Shown: positions 7,566-16,018 of the stretch, one piece after another
Layout of the letters: every line of letters starts with the position of its first letter
Numbering within the stretch: the first letter of the stretch is position 1
NCBI RefSeq assembly: GCF_001699815.1
Contig: NZ_MCGB01000095.1
Location: forward strand, 1-32,974
Length of the DNA stretch: 32,974 nucleotides
Direction of reading: 5' to 3'
Source: Ralstonia pickettii
GTDB taxonomy: Bacteria > Pseudomonadota > Gammaproteobacteria > Burkholderiales > Burkholderiaceae
Translations under genes and position numbers: made by a program
Notes under the pieces: generated by a model
Seen by the model: only the letters and a program-made list of their open reading frames with translations
Databases searched by the model: none
What the model was told of the DNA's origin: nothing

Positions 7566-7844
7566 ATGACGAAAACCGAACTGATCGACGCCATCGCCAG
7601 CGGCGTAGACGGTCTGACCAAGGCCAAGGCAGAGCAGGCACTGAACGTGACGCTGCAAGCCATCATGGAATCCGTTGGCAAGGGCGATGCGGTCAGCCTC
7701 ATCGGCTTTGGTACCTTCAGCCAAGGTGAGCGTGCCGAGCGTATGGCCCGCAACCCGCGCACCGGCGAAGAAATCAAGGTCGAAGCGGCCAAGACGGTCA
7801 AGTTCAAGGCCGGCCAGAAGTTCAAGGACGCTGTCAACGCCTAA
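7566..7844 (+). CDS. hupB: DNA-binding protein HU-beta
   Basis: A 92-residue histone-like nucleoid protein with the complete HU fold: helical N-terminal MTKTELIDAIA, the strand segment DAVSLIGFGTF, and the flexible DNA-bending arm with ARNPRTGEEI (the intercalating proline motif RNP), ending KFKAGQKFKDAVNA. HU compacts the nucleoid as a dimer and assists DnaA-driven strand opening at oriC in E. coli. An upstream in-frame ATG at 7485 would add 27 unrelated residues. The start at 7566 has a good GGGAG ribosome site about 8 nt upstream. The leader is long and contains the DnaA-box module and two inverted repeats. Confidence 0.97.
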   Translation: MTKTELIDAIASGVDGLTKAKAEQALNVTLQAIMESVGKGDAVSLIGFGTFSQGERAERMARNPRTGEEIKVEAAKTVKFKAGQKFKDAVNA

Positions 7845-7865
7845 GGCAATGACGACCCTGGCGTG

Positions 7866-7880
7866 ACCAGCCGGGCTGGT
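7866..7880 (+). terminator. Possible hairpin terminator after hupB
   Basis: ACCAGC/GCTGGT forms a 6-bp stem around CGG 21 bp after the hupB stop, and a second perfect hairpin (GCATGC, loop GATT, GCATGC) lies at 7897-7912. Neither has a T tract, so intrinsic termination is uncertain. Confidence 0.3.
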
Positions 7881-7988
7881 TAGCGCCAACGACGTGGCAT
7901 GCGATTGCATGCGTGAATCGACCGCAGCATTGGCATACCACGTCGGAAGGCCTGTCTCCCCGTCAGGCCATCCCTTCTCCCCTCTTTC

Positions 7989-8936
7989 ATGTCCCGCCCT
8001 TTCCTGCGCAATTCGCTCGCTCTGCGCATTGCCCTGCCGCTTGTCTTGATCGCACCGGTCTTCTGGTTTGCCGGTTGTGCGACGCCGCCTGCGCGCCCGC
8101 AAGCCGAACCGCTGCCCGACAACGAAGTCGTGCAGACGCGCCCAGGTGCCACGCCGCGCGAAAAGATGATCGAGATTGCCCTGACCGAATGGGATCGGTG
8201 GGGGCGCCAGGTGGTGCGCGTGGGGCGCGACGATACGTATTGCGTGGCAGGTGGCGGTTTTCCTGACCAGCCGCAAGGCCGTTGGCTGACACCCGACGAC
8301 CCCACGCCCGCCCCGTCCGATGAAGAAAGCGGTACCGACATGCCGCTGCCCAAGGCGGTTGCCGCGCCTGCTGCACCAGCCCAGGCACCCTGTCTGCGTT
8401 ATCCGGACGGCACGGGCGGCGAAGCCACCGCGCGCGGCTGCATGCTGGCCAAGCGCTACTGGGGCATCGTCGGCAAGACACCGACCTGCCAGCAGTTGAC
8501 CACCGGCGGCTGGGCGTGGTCTGCGGTGTTCATCTCGTGGATCATGCGCAAGGCCGGCTTGCAGAACGATCAATTCCTGACGGGCGCCACGCACGCGGAA
8601 TACGTGACCGATGCGCGCGACCATCTGCTCAAGCATCCCGCCTTCGTGCTCGAACGCACGCCGGCCGTGCCACGCCCGGGCGACCTCATCTGCACCGCAC
8701 GCGGGGCCGACCGCTTCATGACGGATCCGGCCGAGATCCAGGCCGGCAGAACGCCCATGCACTGCGATCTCGTTGTCGAGGTGGACCCGGTGCGCCATGA
8801 AGTGAAATCGATTGGCGGCAACGTGCAGCAATCGGCTTCGATGAGCATCACCGAGTTGAACGAAGCCAACCAACTTGATCCGTACACGAATTCGGTCATG
8901 CAGTGGTTGGTGATCCTGCGTAACCAGCTGCCCTAG
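7989..8936 (+). CDS. DUF2272-type lipoprotein with a CHAP/NlpC-like domain
   Basis: A 315-residue predicted lipoprotein: a hydrophobic signal segment (about 10-28) ends in the lipobox FAGC with Cys30. A proline-rich linker lies at about 100-135. The domain from about 140 to the end shows GGWAWSAVFISWIMRKAG, then RPGDLICTARG, then HCDLVVEVD and a GGNV turn. This is the order of the Cys-His amidase (CHAP/NlpC) fold, but the usual catalytic Cys is replaced by Ser178, with His258 in the second position. It resembles DUF2272 proteins, whose function is not established. Peptidoglycan association is inference. No ribosome site is evident, and the gene follows hupB by 144 bp. Confidence 0.8.
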   Translation: MSRPFLRNSLALRIALPLVLIAPVFWFAGCATPPARPQAEPLPDNEVVQTRPGATPREKMIEIALTEWDRWGRQVVRVGRDDTYCVAGGGFPDQPQGRWLTPDDPTPAPSDEESGTDMPLPKAVAAPAAPAQAPCLRYPDGTGGEATARGCMLAKRYWGIVGKTPTCQQLTTGGWAWSAVFISWIMRKAGLQNDQFLTGATHAEYVTDARDHLLKHPAFVLERTPAVPRPGDLICTARGADRFMTDPAEIQAGRTPMHCDLVVEVDPVRHEVKSIGGNVQQSASMSITELNEANQLDPYTNSVMQWLVILRNQLP

Positions 8937-8958
8937 CAGACAGCGGATGTAACGTGGT

Positions 8959-8986
8959 TTGACGTCCGACGCAAATTCATTAACAT
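8959..8986 (+). promoter_or_regulatory. Possible sigma-70 promoter before the aldolase gene
   Basis: TTGACG at 8959-8964 and TAACAT at 8981-8986 are separated by 16 bp. They lie 63 bp upstream of the class II aldolase start. The -35 box is close to consensus (5 of 6) and the -10 box is weak (4 of 6). Confidence 0.4.
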
Positions 8987-9048
8987 GTGAATTACTAAAG
9001 CGCCGGCAGCCCGACCGGCGCATGGCCCCTGCGATCAGGAGACAGGTC

Positions 9049-9873
9049 ATGACGGTGTTTTCGCTTTCGCCCGATTCCGGTTCGGACATCCAAGCCCATC
9101 GCCCGACCTGGTGCGGCCCAAGAGAATGGGGGGCGCGCGTGAAGCTGGCGGCGTGCTATCGCATCTTTGCGCAGCTGGGCTGGACCGAACTCATCTACAA
9201 CCACATCACGCTGCGCCTGCCACCCGAAGATGGCAGCGCCGACGATGGCGGCCCGCATTTCCTCATCAACCCGTTCGGCCTGACCTATGCAGAGGTTTGC
9301 GCGTCGAACCTCGTGAAGATCGACCTGCAGGGCAATGCGCAGCGCGCGCCGGGTCAGCCGGACTGGCCCGTCAACCCGGCCGGCTTTACCGTGCATGCCG
9401 CCATTCATGCGGGTATTCCGGGTGCGCATTGCGTGATGCACACCCACACGACCGCCGGCATGGCCGTCGCCTGCGCGCGCGATGGTCTGTCGATCAGCAA
9501 TTTCTATGCGGCGCAGTTGCACGGCAAGGTCGCGTATCACGACTTCGAGGGCATCACCGTGCATGCCGATGAAGGGCCGCGCCTGGTCAGGAACATCGGT
9601 GACAAGCCCGCGGTCATCTTGCGCAACCACGGGCTGCTGGCTTGGGGCGATTCGATTGCGCGGGCGTTTGCGGTGCTGTGGCTGCTCAACCGCGCATGCG
9701 ACATCCAGCTCGCTTCCACATCGATGGGCCCGGTGTTGGAGATTCCCGAAGCGATTGCGCGCAACTGCACGCGCGATTCGCTGCAGTTCAACCCAAACTT
9801 TGGCGCAGGCGAAGATGTGTTCGCAGCACTGATGCGCACCATCGACCGCATCGATCCTTCTTTCCGAACCTGA
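9049..9873 (+). CDS. Class II aldolase/adducin family protein
   Basis: A 274-residue cytoplasmic protein of the fuculose-1-phosphate aldolase / adducin head fold. The zinc-binding histidines are visible as His131 and His133 in MHTHTTAGMAV and His194 in LRNHGLLAWG. Upstream is the family segment GWTELIYNHITLRLP and a FLINPFGLTYAEV stretch. Family members cleave phosphorylated sugars or act on other carbonyl substrates; none can be assigned here. The ATG at 9049 is preferred over an earlier TTG because CAGGAGAC lies just upstream. The ketopantoate-reductase-like gene begins 4 bp after the stop, so the two are co-transcribed and may act on one pathway. Confidence 0.9.
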   Translation: MTVFSLSPDSGSDIQAHRPTWCGPREWGARVKLAACYRIFAQLGWTELIYNHITLRLPPEDGSADDGGPHFLINPFGLTYAEVCASNLVKIDLQGNAQRAPGQPDWPVNPAGFTVHAAIHAGIPGAHCVMHTHTTAGMAVACARDGLSISNFYAAQLHGKVAYHDFEGITVHADEGPRLVRNIGDKPAVILRNHGLLAWGDSIARAFAVLWLLNRACDIQLASTSMGPVLEIPEAIARNCTRDSLQFNPNFGAGEDVFAALMRTIDRIDPSFRT

Positions 9874-9877
9874 TCAC

Positions 9878-10855
9878 ATGACACGCATTTGCATCGTGGG
9901 CGCCGGCGCTGTCGGCGGCTATCTTGGCGCGAAGCTCGCGCTGGCAGATCAACCGGTCAACGTGCTGGCGCGCGGTGCGACGCTTCAGGCATTGCGAGCC
10001 GAAGGACTGCGCCTGACCGAAGAAGGCAATACACGGTCTGTGCCGGTGCACGCGAGTGACGACGCGCGCGCGTTCGGTGTGCAGGACGTCGTGATCGTTG
10101 CTGTAAAAGCTCCCGCCATGGAAAGCGTGGCGCAAGGCATTGCTCCGCTCATCGGCCCCGAGACCTGTGTGGTGGTGGCGATGAACGGCGTCCCATGGTG
10201 GTTCTTTGATCGGCACGGGCCGCTGGAAGGCCTGCGCCTGCAATCGGTGGATCCACACGGACGCATTGCGCAGGCCATTCCAACGAAGAACGTACTGGGT
10301 TGCGTGGTGCATCTGACGTGTTCAACGGCGGCACCAGGACACGTACGTCATGGGTTCGGTAAGCGATTGATTCTTGGCGAACCCGCAGGCGGCACCTCAT
10401 CACGCCTGGATGCACTCGGTGCGCTCTTTGAACGCGCTGGTTTGCAGATCGAACGCAGCGAAGCCATTCAACGCGATATCTGGTTCAAGCTGTGGGGCAA
10501 CATGACGATGAACCCGGTGTCGGTGCTCACGGGCGCGACGTGCGATCGCATTCTCGATGATCCACTGGTCAGCGCGTTTTGCCTCGGCGTCATGGAAGAG
10601 GCCAAAGCAATTGGTGCACGCATCGGCTGCCCGATCGAGCAGAGCGGCGAAGAACGCAGCGCGGTGACGCGTCAACTCGGCGCGTTCAAGACGTCGATGC
10701 TGCAGGATGCAGAGGCCGGACGCGGCCCGCTGGAGGTCGATGCGCTGGTGGCGTCGGTGCGGGAGATCGGCCAGCATGTGGGCGTGCCGACGCCGCAGAT
10801 TGATGCCCTGCTGGGTCTGGTGCGCCTGCACGCCCAGACCCGCGGGCTTTACTGA
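9878..10855 (+). CDS. 2-dehydropantoate 2-reductase family protein (ApbA/PanE-like)
   Basis: A 325-residue NADPH-dependent reductase. The N-terminal Rossmann loop reads GAGAVGGYLGAKLA. The C-terminal helical domain has the conserved substrate region FKLWGNMTMNPVSVLTG and a late LEVDALV segment, matching the Lys, Asn and Glu positions of the ketopantoate reductase family. True PanE makes pantoate for coenzyme A synthesis, but many paralogues of this family reduce other 2-oxo acids. Tight coupling to a class II aldolase (4 bp) suggests a catabolic or accessory 2-oxo acid pathway, so the panE symbol is withheld. It ends 13 bp before a convergent Sel1-repeat gene. Confidence 0.88.
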   Translation: MTRICIVGAGAVGGYLGAKLALADQPVNVLARGATLQALRAEGLRLTEEGNTRSVPVHASDDARAFGVQDVVIVAVKAPAMESVAQGIAPLIGPETCVVVAMNGVPWWFFDRHGPLEGLRLQSVDPHGRIAQAIPTKNVLGCVVHLTCSTAAPGHVRHGFGKRLILGEPAGGTSSRLDALGALFERAGLQIERSEAIQRDIWFKLWGNMTMNPVSVLTGATCDRILDDPLVSAFCLGVMEEAKAIGARIGCPIEQSGEERSAVTRQLGAFKTSMLQDAEAGRGPLEVDALVASVREIGQHVGVPTPQIDALLGLVRLHAQTRGLY

Positions 10856-10868
10856 AGAGAACGCCGCA

Positions 10869-11672
10869 TCACGGCGCGAGCGCAGGATGCTTCAGCGCAT
10901 GTGCCGTTTCAATCCACTGCTGGTGATACGCGGCATCGTCGCGCTTGAGACCCAGTTCGCCGTTCTGATACGCCATCGCCAGAGCTTGCACGGCCTCCGG
11001 CAATTCGTGCTCGGCGGCGTCCTGGTACAACGCCAGCGCGCGGGCTTCATCGCGTGGCACACCATCACCGTCGCGGTAGGCATTCGCCAGCATGAACATC
11101 GCTGCCGGAATCTCGTGGCGGGCAGCACGATCAAACCAGTGTGCAGCCTGTGTTGTGTCGACAGCCGTGCCGTAGCCGCTGCGATACATCACGCCCAGGT
11201 AGTACGCCGCGGCCGCGTCGCCCTTGTCAGCGGATTGACGCAGCAGGCGCAGCGCGCGCGGGTAGTCGCGTTCCACACCGCCGGTACCGAGCAGCAGCGC
11301 CTTGCCCAGCGATAACTGCGCACGTGGGTCGCTCGATGCAGCGGTTTCAAGCCAGCGCATCCCTTCGTTCCGCAAGGCGCCGTCGTGCGCGCTGAGCAAG
11401 GCTTCGCCCAACGCTGACTGCGCCGGCACGGAGCCGCTGCGTGCGCGCTGACGCAATTGCTGCAGCGCCTCGGGCTCCATCGCTTGCACGACCATTGCGC
11501 GCCACGATTCCAGCTGCGTGGCATCGACGGCGGGTGCCTGGCGCGCATGCGACAGCCAACCGCCTGCCGCCACGATGATCGCCAGCGCGGCGGCCACGGT
11601 GAGCATCGGCACCGATTGTCGCGGAGATTCCATGGCCGGTGCACCCGCCCATGCGGAACGAAGAGATGGCAT
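10869..11672 (-). CDS. Sel1-like repeat (tetratricopeptide-type) protein, membrane anchored
   Basis: A 267-residue protein with one N-terminal membrane segment (about 23-41, TVAAALAIIVAAGGWL) and then a series of Sel1-like repeats. Repeat signatures include AQSALGEALLS, AQLSLGKALLLGTGGVERDYPRALRLLRQSADKGDAAAAYYLGVMY and AAMFMLANAYRDGDGVPRDEARALALYQDAAEH. Sel1 repeats form a superhelical scaffold for protein contacts, so it probably presents a periplasmic binding surface. The partner is unknown. An AGGAG ribosome site precedes the ATG at 11672; a second ATG at 11633 is also possible. It follows the nucleotidase gene by 13 bp on the same strand, which suggests one operon. Confidence 0.85.
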   Translation of the reverse strand: MPSLRSAWAGAPAMESPRQSVPMLTVAAALAIIVAAGGWLSHARQAPAVDATQLESWRAMVVQAMEPEALQQLRQRARSGSVPAQSALGEALLSAHDGALRNEGMRWLETAASSDPRAQLSLGKALLLGTGGVERDYPRALRLLRQSADKGDAAAAYYLGVMYRSGYGTAVDTTQAAHWFDRAARHEIPAAMFMLANAYRDGDGVPRDEARALALYQDAAEHELPEAVQALAMAYQNGELGLKRDDAAYHQQWIETAHALKHPALAP

Positions 11673-11685
11673 CGTCGGCTCCTGC

Positions 11686-13740
11686 TTACTGCGTCAGGTC
11701 GATCTGGTACACCGCCAAGCCCTTGCCCGAACCGTCATCCGCAGCCACCTGTGTGACGTTGGTGATGCCGGCGGCCGTGGCGTTGGCCAGCTTGTTGGGC
11801 GCAGAGGTGAACTGCACCTGCGCCACCGAGCTCGCCAGCTTCGTGAAGCGCCAACTGCGCTGCGAGCCGTTCGTCGCCCGCTTCACGCTGCCGATCTTCT
11901 TGATGTAGCTGATCAGCACGTCGCGGTTGGCATCGGGCGACGCGTAGATCGTCTTGCTGCCATCCAGGCCCGGGAAGTTGCCGCCGCCGCTTGCGCGGTA
12001 GTTGTTGGTCGCCACGATGAACTGCGCTGCCGGGTCGAGCGCCACGCCCTTGTACATCAGGTTCTTGATGCGGCTGCCGACCGGCTGCGTGACGTCAATC
12101 TCATACGTCAGGTCCGGCGTGGTGAACATGTCGAAGTTGTAGCCTGGGAACGTGCTCACCAGCTTCTGCACCGTCGCCTGCGTCGGGTCGATGGTGTTGA
12201 AGCGCTTGGCTGCCGTTTCCAGCCAGTTCTTGATGTCGGAGCCCGCCACCTTCACGGCGTAGACCGTGTTCGGATACAGATACAGGTCGGCTGCGTTGTT
12301 GATCGCCAGCGGGCCGGCTGCAACATCGGTGAAATCCGTACCGCCGCCAAAGCCGCTCTTGAACGGCGCGCTCACCGACAGCACCGGCAGCGACGCGTAC
12401 TGCGGCAGGTTCGCCTGGATGTACGCCGACACGTAATCGGCCTGCGCCTGGTTCACGATCTCGATTGCGCCCGGGTCGCCCACGTCGGCAAAGTACGTGC
12501 TCATGTTGAAGTCGGTGCTGCCCACCGGCGTCTTCACGTAGTTGATCGTCGCCTGGTGTTCGGTGGCGATGGCGGCCGAGACCGTCGGGTCGGCCGCTAC
12601 GTACGTCTTGTCGGCGTTCTGAATCGAGCGCGCTTCCACCGTGGTCTGCGTCTTGTCCACGGCCCAGTTCGTGCCGTTGAACGTCAGGCCCAGCTTGATC
12701 ACGCCGAGGTGCTTGCCCCAGTAGTTGGCCATCACAGTCGGCACGCCGTTCACGGTGCCGGCCACCTTGTCCACACCCGGCAGGTTGAACTGGCTGACCG
12801 TGCTCTTTGCATCCGGGAAGAGCTGGTGCGAGTGGCCGATCAACATGGCGTCGATGCCCGGCACGGTGGACAGCCACCAGCTGCCGTTTTCCATCGTCGG
12901 CGAATACGTCGAGTTATCCAGCCCACCGTGCGAAATCGCGACCACCAGGTCGGCGCCCTTTGCGCGCATCTCGGGGATGTACTTGGCCGCCGTTTCCTTG
13001 ATGCCGACGGTGTAGACCTTGCCGTCGAGCCAGCGCTTGTCCCAGCTCGTGATGGTGGGCGGCGTAAAGCTGATGATGCCGACCTTGACCGGCGCGCTGA
13101 TCGTGCTGCCATCCGGCGCCGTGGCCGTTACCGTCTTGGTGATGATCGTGTACGGCTGGAAGAGCGGCGCGTTGGTCTTCGCGCTCACCACGTTGGCCAG
13201 CACCTGCGGGAAGGCCGGGCCTGCGCATTTCTGCTGCGTGGCCGGATCGGGCAGGCCATCGACGTTGAACGTATTGCCCGTGACCTGCGACAGATACGGC
13301 AGGCCATAGTTGAACTCGTGGTTCCCGATACCGCCGCCGTCGTACTTGGCGGCGTTCATTACCTTGTAGATCGCCAGCGTCTGGTCGCAGGTGATGGGGC
13401 TCACCATGGCCTGGTAATCCGACAGCGCGGTGCCCTGGATGGTGTCGCCGTTGTCCAGCAGCAGCGTATTCGGGAATTGCGTGCGCGCCTGATTGATGAG
13501 CGTCGCCACGCGCTCGAAGCCGAGCGAATTGTCGGCAGCAAGCTTGAAGTAGTCGTACGACAGCACGTTGGTGTGCAGGTCGGTCGTTTCCAGCACGGCC
13601 AGCGTGGCCTTGGTGCCCGCGGGGGCAGCGCTGGCGGCAGGCGTGGTCGGAGTATCGTCGCTGCCACCACAGGCAGCCAGCGACATCGACAAGAAAACAG
13701 CAAGCGGCAACGCCGCCGAACACAATGGTCGGACTCGCAT
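11686..13740 (-). CDS. cpdB: Bifunctional 2',3'-cyclic-nucleotide 2'-phosphodiesterase / 3'-nucleotidase (CpdB-like lipoprotein)
   Basis: Hydrolyses 2',3'-cyclic nucleotides and then 3'-nucleotides outside the cytoplasm, allowing use of RNA breakdown products. The 684-residue product has an N-terminal metallophosphatase domain with the dimetal motifs ETTDLHTNVL (Asp54, His56), LLDNGDTIQG, GIGNHEFNYG (Asn140, His141) and GHSHQLFP. A C-terminal 5'-nucleotidase domain follows. The TTD-x-H...SYDYFKLA pattern fits CpdB rather than UshA. The signal sequence ends in LAAC (Cys24), so it is a predicted lipoprotein, unlike soluble periplasmic E. coli CpdB. The ATG at 13740 has GGAGAA just upstream; an upstream extension of 43 residues is rejected. 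The Sel1 gene follows. Confidence 0.9.
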   Translation of the reverse strand: MRVRPLCSAALPLAVFLSMSLAACGGSDDTPTTPAASAAPAGTKATLAVLETTDLHTNVLSYDYFKLAADNSLGFERVATLINQARTQFPNTLLLDNGDTIQGTALSDYQAMVSPITCDQTLAIYKVMNAAKYDGGGIGNHEFNYGLPYLSQVTGNTFNVDGLPDPATQQKCAGPAFPQVLANVVSAKTNAPLFQPYTIITKTVTATAPDGSTISAPVKVGIISFTPPTITSWDKRWLDGKVYTVGIKETAAKYIPEMRAKGADLVVAISHGGLDNSTYSPTMENGSWWLSTVPGIDAMLIGHSHQLFPDAKSTVSQFNLPGVDKVAGTVNGVPTVMANYWGKHLGVIKLGLTFNGTNWAVDKTQTTVEARSIQNADKTYVAADPTVSAAIATEHQATINYVKTPVGSTDFNMSTYFADVGDPGAIEIVNQAQADYVSAYIQANLPQYASLPVLSVSAPFKSGFGGGTDFTDVAAGPLAINNAADLYLYPNTVYAVKVAGSDIKNWLETAAKRFNTIDPTQATVQKLVSTFPGYNFDMFTTPDLTYEIDVTQPVGSRIKNLMYKGVALDPAAQFIVATNNYRASGGGNFPGLDGSKTIYASPDANRDVLISYIKKIGSVKRATNGSQRSWRFTKLASSVAQVQFTSAPNKLANATAAGITNVTQVAADDGSGKGLAVYQIDLTQ

Positions 13741-14081
13741 GAACTTCTCCCTGAAGTCTATTTTTGGTATGCGAACTACGGACTGCGGAATGCGATTGCT
13801 GCTGAAGCGAATGACAAGCAGACGCGCACGCAAAACCGGGGGAACCGTTTGCGCAACGCGAGAGGACAACAGACTGGACCGGGGGGCTCAGAAGCGAAGA
13901 AGTATCGAAAGCGCGCATGACGATGCCGTGACCGTCGGATGACATTTGCGCGTGGCGCCCGCCATGCGGAGATCGGCGCCGGCTGTGCGTCTCAGCCGGG
14001 TGGCCGATCGGCGGCTTCAAAAAATTCAAGGCGCTTCGTCAACAACGTTAGAATGAGCCCATTTTTCCGCGTAGCCGTTCT
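13741..14081. other. Intergenic region between divergent cpdB and minC
   Basis: This 341-bp region holds no convincing gene. It must contain the promoters of two divergent units. The only partial match I can point to is the weak minC promoter at 14025-14054. No repeat or strong inverted repeat stands out. Confidence 0.6.
14025..14054 (+). promoter_or_regulatory. Possible minC promoter
   Basis: TAGAAT at 14049-14054 matches the -10 consensus at 5 of 6 positions. A weak TTCAAG lies 18 bp upstream at 14025-14030. It is 27 bp before the minC ATG. Confidence 0.35.
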
Positions 14082-14876
14082 ATGTCCCAGAAGAAAGCGC
14101 CGCTGTTCGAGATCCGCAGCGGCACCGTCGATGCCCTGCTGCTGTCGCCGCGCACCGCCGACATGGACGCCCTGGCCGCCGAACTCACGCGACGCTTTGC
14201 CGACACGCCGGAGTTTTTCTCCAACGACGTTATCGCCATCGATGTGCGCCGCCTGGCGGAAGACGAGCGCCTGCCCATCGACCGTTTGGTGGAGACCTTG
14301 ACCGCGCTGCGTGCCCGTGCGATCGGCGTGGTTGCCAGCCCTGAACAGGCCGGGTGGGCCCAAGCCTTTGGCCTTCCGCTGCTCGATAGCCACGGCCGCC
14401 GCCCGCGTGGCGGAAATGACGCCAAAGATGCCGACCGCAATGACGCGCAGGACGCACAGGGTGCGCCCGAGCACGCCCAGGCCGCTGAAGCCCCCGCCTC
14501 CACTTCCGCTATTCCTCCCGCCGATGCCGCGGCTATGCAGCCCGGCACAATGATCGTCGATCGCCCGCTGCGTTCGGGCCAGCGCATCTATGCGCGCGGC
14601 GACCTCGTCGTGCTCGATCTGGTGAGCGACGGCGCCGAGGTGATCGCCGAGGGCAACATCTACGTGTATGCCTCGCTGCGCGGCCGTGCGCTGGCAGGTG
14701 TGAAGGGCAACCTGGACGCGCGCATCTTCTGCACGTGCCTGGAGCCCCAACTGATTTCCATCGCCGGCATCTACCGCACCGGCGAAACCCCGTGGCCCGA
14801 CGCCTACGCCAGCAAGCCTGCGCAGGTCCGGCTCGCGGACAACACGCTGGTTTTCGAACCGTTGCGGATGAAGTGA
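14082..14876 (+). CDS. minC: Septum site-determining protein MinC
   Basis: Inhibits FtsZ polymerisation away from midcell, guided by MinD. The 264-residue protein has the MinC N-terminal FtsZ-inhibiting domain (about 1-105, [19 protein letters not shown] and [14 protein letters not shown]). A long acidic, alanine-rich linker (about 118-155) follows. The C-terminal beta-helix domain (about 156-264) has [28 protein letters not shown]-like [20 protein letters not shown] and [20 protein letters not shown]. This is the MinD-binding and dimerisation part. It is the first gene of minCDE. No clear ribosome site is visible. Confidence 0.97.
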   Translation: MSQKKAPLFEIRSGTVDALLLSPRTADMDALAAELTRRFADTPEFFSNDVIAIDVRRLAEDERLPIDRLVETLTALRARAIGVVASPEQAGWAQAFGLPLLDSHGRRPRGGNDAKDADRNDAQDAQGAPEHAQAAEAPASTSAIPPADAAAMQPGTMIVDRPLRSGQRIYARGDLVVLDLVSDGAEVIAEGNIYVYASLRGRALAGVKGNLDARIFCTCLEPQLISIAGIYRTGETPWPDAYASKPAQVRLADNTLVFEPLRMK

Positions 14877-14920
14877 CGCACCCCGTGCGCCGAGCGATTT
14901 AACTTACAGAGTTACGAGCC

Positions 14921-15742
14921 ATGACCAAGATCATCGTAGTCACCTCCGGCAAGGGCGGCGTCGGCAAGACGACCACCAGTGCGGCGTTTTCCGCCGGCCT
15001 TGCGCTGCGCGGCCACAAGACCGCCGTCATCGACTTCGACGTCGGCCTGCGCAACCTCGACCTCATCATGGGCTGCGAGCGCCGGGTCGTGTATGACCTG
15101 ATCAACGTGATCCACGGCGAGGCCAACCTGAACCAGGCCCTCATCAAGGACAAGAAGTGCGAAAACCTCTTCATCCTCCCCGCCTCGCAGACGCGCGACA
15201 AAGACGCGCTCACGCGTGAAGGCGTCGAGAAGGTGATCGAAGGCCTGAAGGAAATGGGCTTCGAATATATCGTCTGCGATTCGCCGGCCGGTATCGAGTC
15301 GGGTGCGCTGATGGCGATGTACTTTGCCGATGAGGCCATCGTGGTGACGAACCCGGAAGTCTCTTCCGTGCGCGACTCCGATCGCATCCTGGGCATCCTG
15401 TCGTCCAAGTCGCGCCGCGCGGTGGAAGGCAAGGAGCCGATCAAGGAGCACCTGCTGCTCACGCGCTACAACCCGAAGCGCGTGTCCGAAGGCGAGATGC
15501 TGTCGCTGACCGACATCCAGGAAATCCTGCGCATCAAGCTGATCGGCGTGATTCCGGAATCGGAAGCTGTGCTACAGGCGTCCAACCAGGGCACGCCCGC
15601 CATCCACATCGAAGGCTCCGACGTGGCGAATGCCTACCACGACGTGATCGATCGCTTCCTGGGCAAGGAGAAGGAACTGCGCTACGTCGAATACAACAAG
15701 CCGGGCTTCCTGCAGCGCCTGTTTGGCGGCAGCGGTAAATAA
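14921..15742 (+). CDS. minD: Septum site-determining ATPase MinD
   Basis: A 273-residue ParA/MinD-family ATPase that recruits MinC to the membrane and oscillates with MinE. The deviant Walker A motif [10 protein letters not shown] (residues 9-18, signature Lys11) and the switch motifs [12 protein letters not shown] and [12 protein letters not shown] are present. The C-terminal amphipathic membrane-targeting helix is seen as [10 protein letters not shown] within the last 15 residues. It starts 44 bp after minC and is followed 14 bp later by minE, in the standard operon order. The length and all motifs are normal. Confidence 0.98.
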   Translation: MTKIIVVTSGKGGVGKTTTSAAFSAGLALRGHKTAVIDFDVGLRNLDLIMGCERRVVYDLINVIHGEANLNQALIKDKKCENLFILPASQTRDKDALTREGVEKVIEGLKEMGFEYIVCDSPAGIESGALMAMYFADEAIVVTNPEVSSVRDSDRILGILSSKSRRAVEGKEPIKEHLLLTRYNPKRVSEGEMLSLTDIQEILRIKLIGVIPESEAVLQASNQGTPAIHIEGSDVANAYHDVIDRFLGKEKELRYVEYNKPGFLQRLFGGSGK

Positions 15743-15756
15743 GGAGACGCACATTC

Positions 15757-16011
15757 ATGTCGATTCTGTCTTTCCTGCTCGGCGAGAAGAAGAAGACTGC
15801 AAGCGTTGCCAAAGAGCGCCTGCAGATCATCCTCGCCCATGAACGTACCGCCAGCGGTGCGCCCGCCGACTACCTGCCCGCGCTGCAACGCGAGCTGGTG
15901 GCCGTGATTTCGAAGTACGTGAAGATCGGCAACGACGACATCAAGGTCAACCTCGAGCGCCAGGACAACCTGGAAGTGCTTGAGGTGAAGATCGAGATTC
16001 CGCAGGCCTGA
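15757..16011 (+). CDS. minE: Cell division topological specificity factor MinE
   Basis: An 84-residue protein that stimulates MinD ATP hydrolysis and confines division inhibition to the poles. The N-terminal membrane and MinD-binding part ([30 protein letters not shown] is split here as SILSFLLG then [14 protein letters not shown]) is followed by the C-terminal dimerisation domain [18 protein letters not shown] and [11 protein letters not shown]. An AGGAG ribosome site lies about 10 nt before the ATG. It is the last gene of minCDE and ends 7 bp before the convergent citrate-synthase-like gene. Confidence 0.97.
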   Translation: MSILSFLLGEKKKTASVAKERLQIILAHERTASGAPADYLPALQRELVAVISKYVKIGNDDIKVNLERQDNLEVLEVKIEIPQA

Positions 16012-16018
16012 TCGCGCC

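Noticed and set aside
7539-9089. 516-codon open frame on the minus strand
   Set aside because: It is antisense to hupB and the DUF2272 lipoprotein gene, both of which have recognisable domains. The frame has low-complexity composition.
11518-13920. 800-codon open frame on the plus strand
   Set aside because: It is the antisense shadow of the cpdB gene. Its translation is Arg/His/Val-rich with no domain, whereas the minus strand shows clear metallophosphatase motifs.
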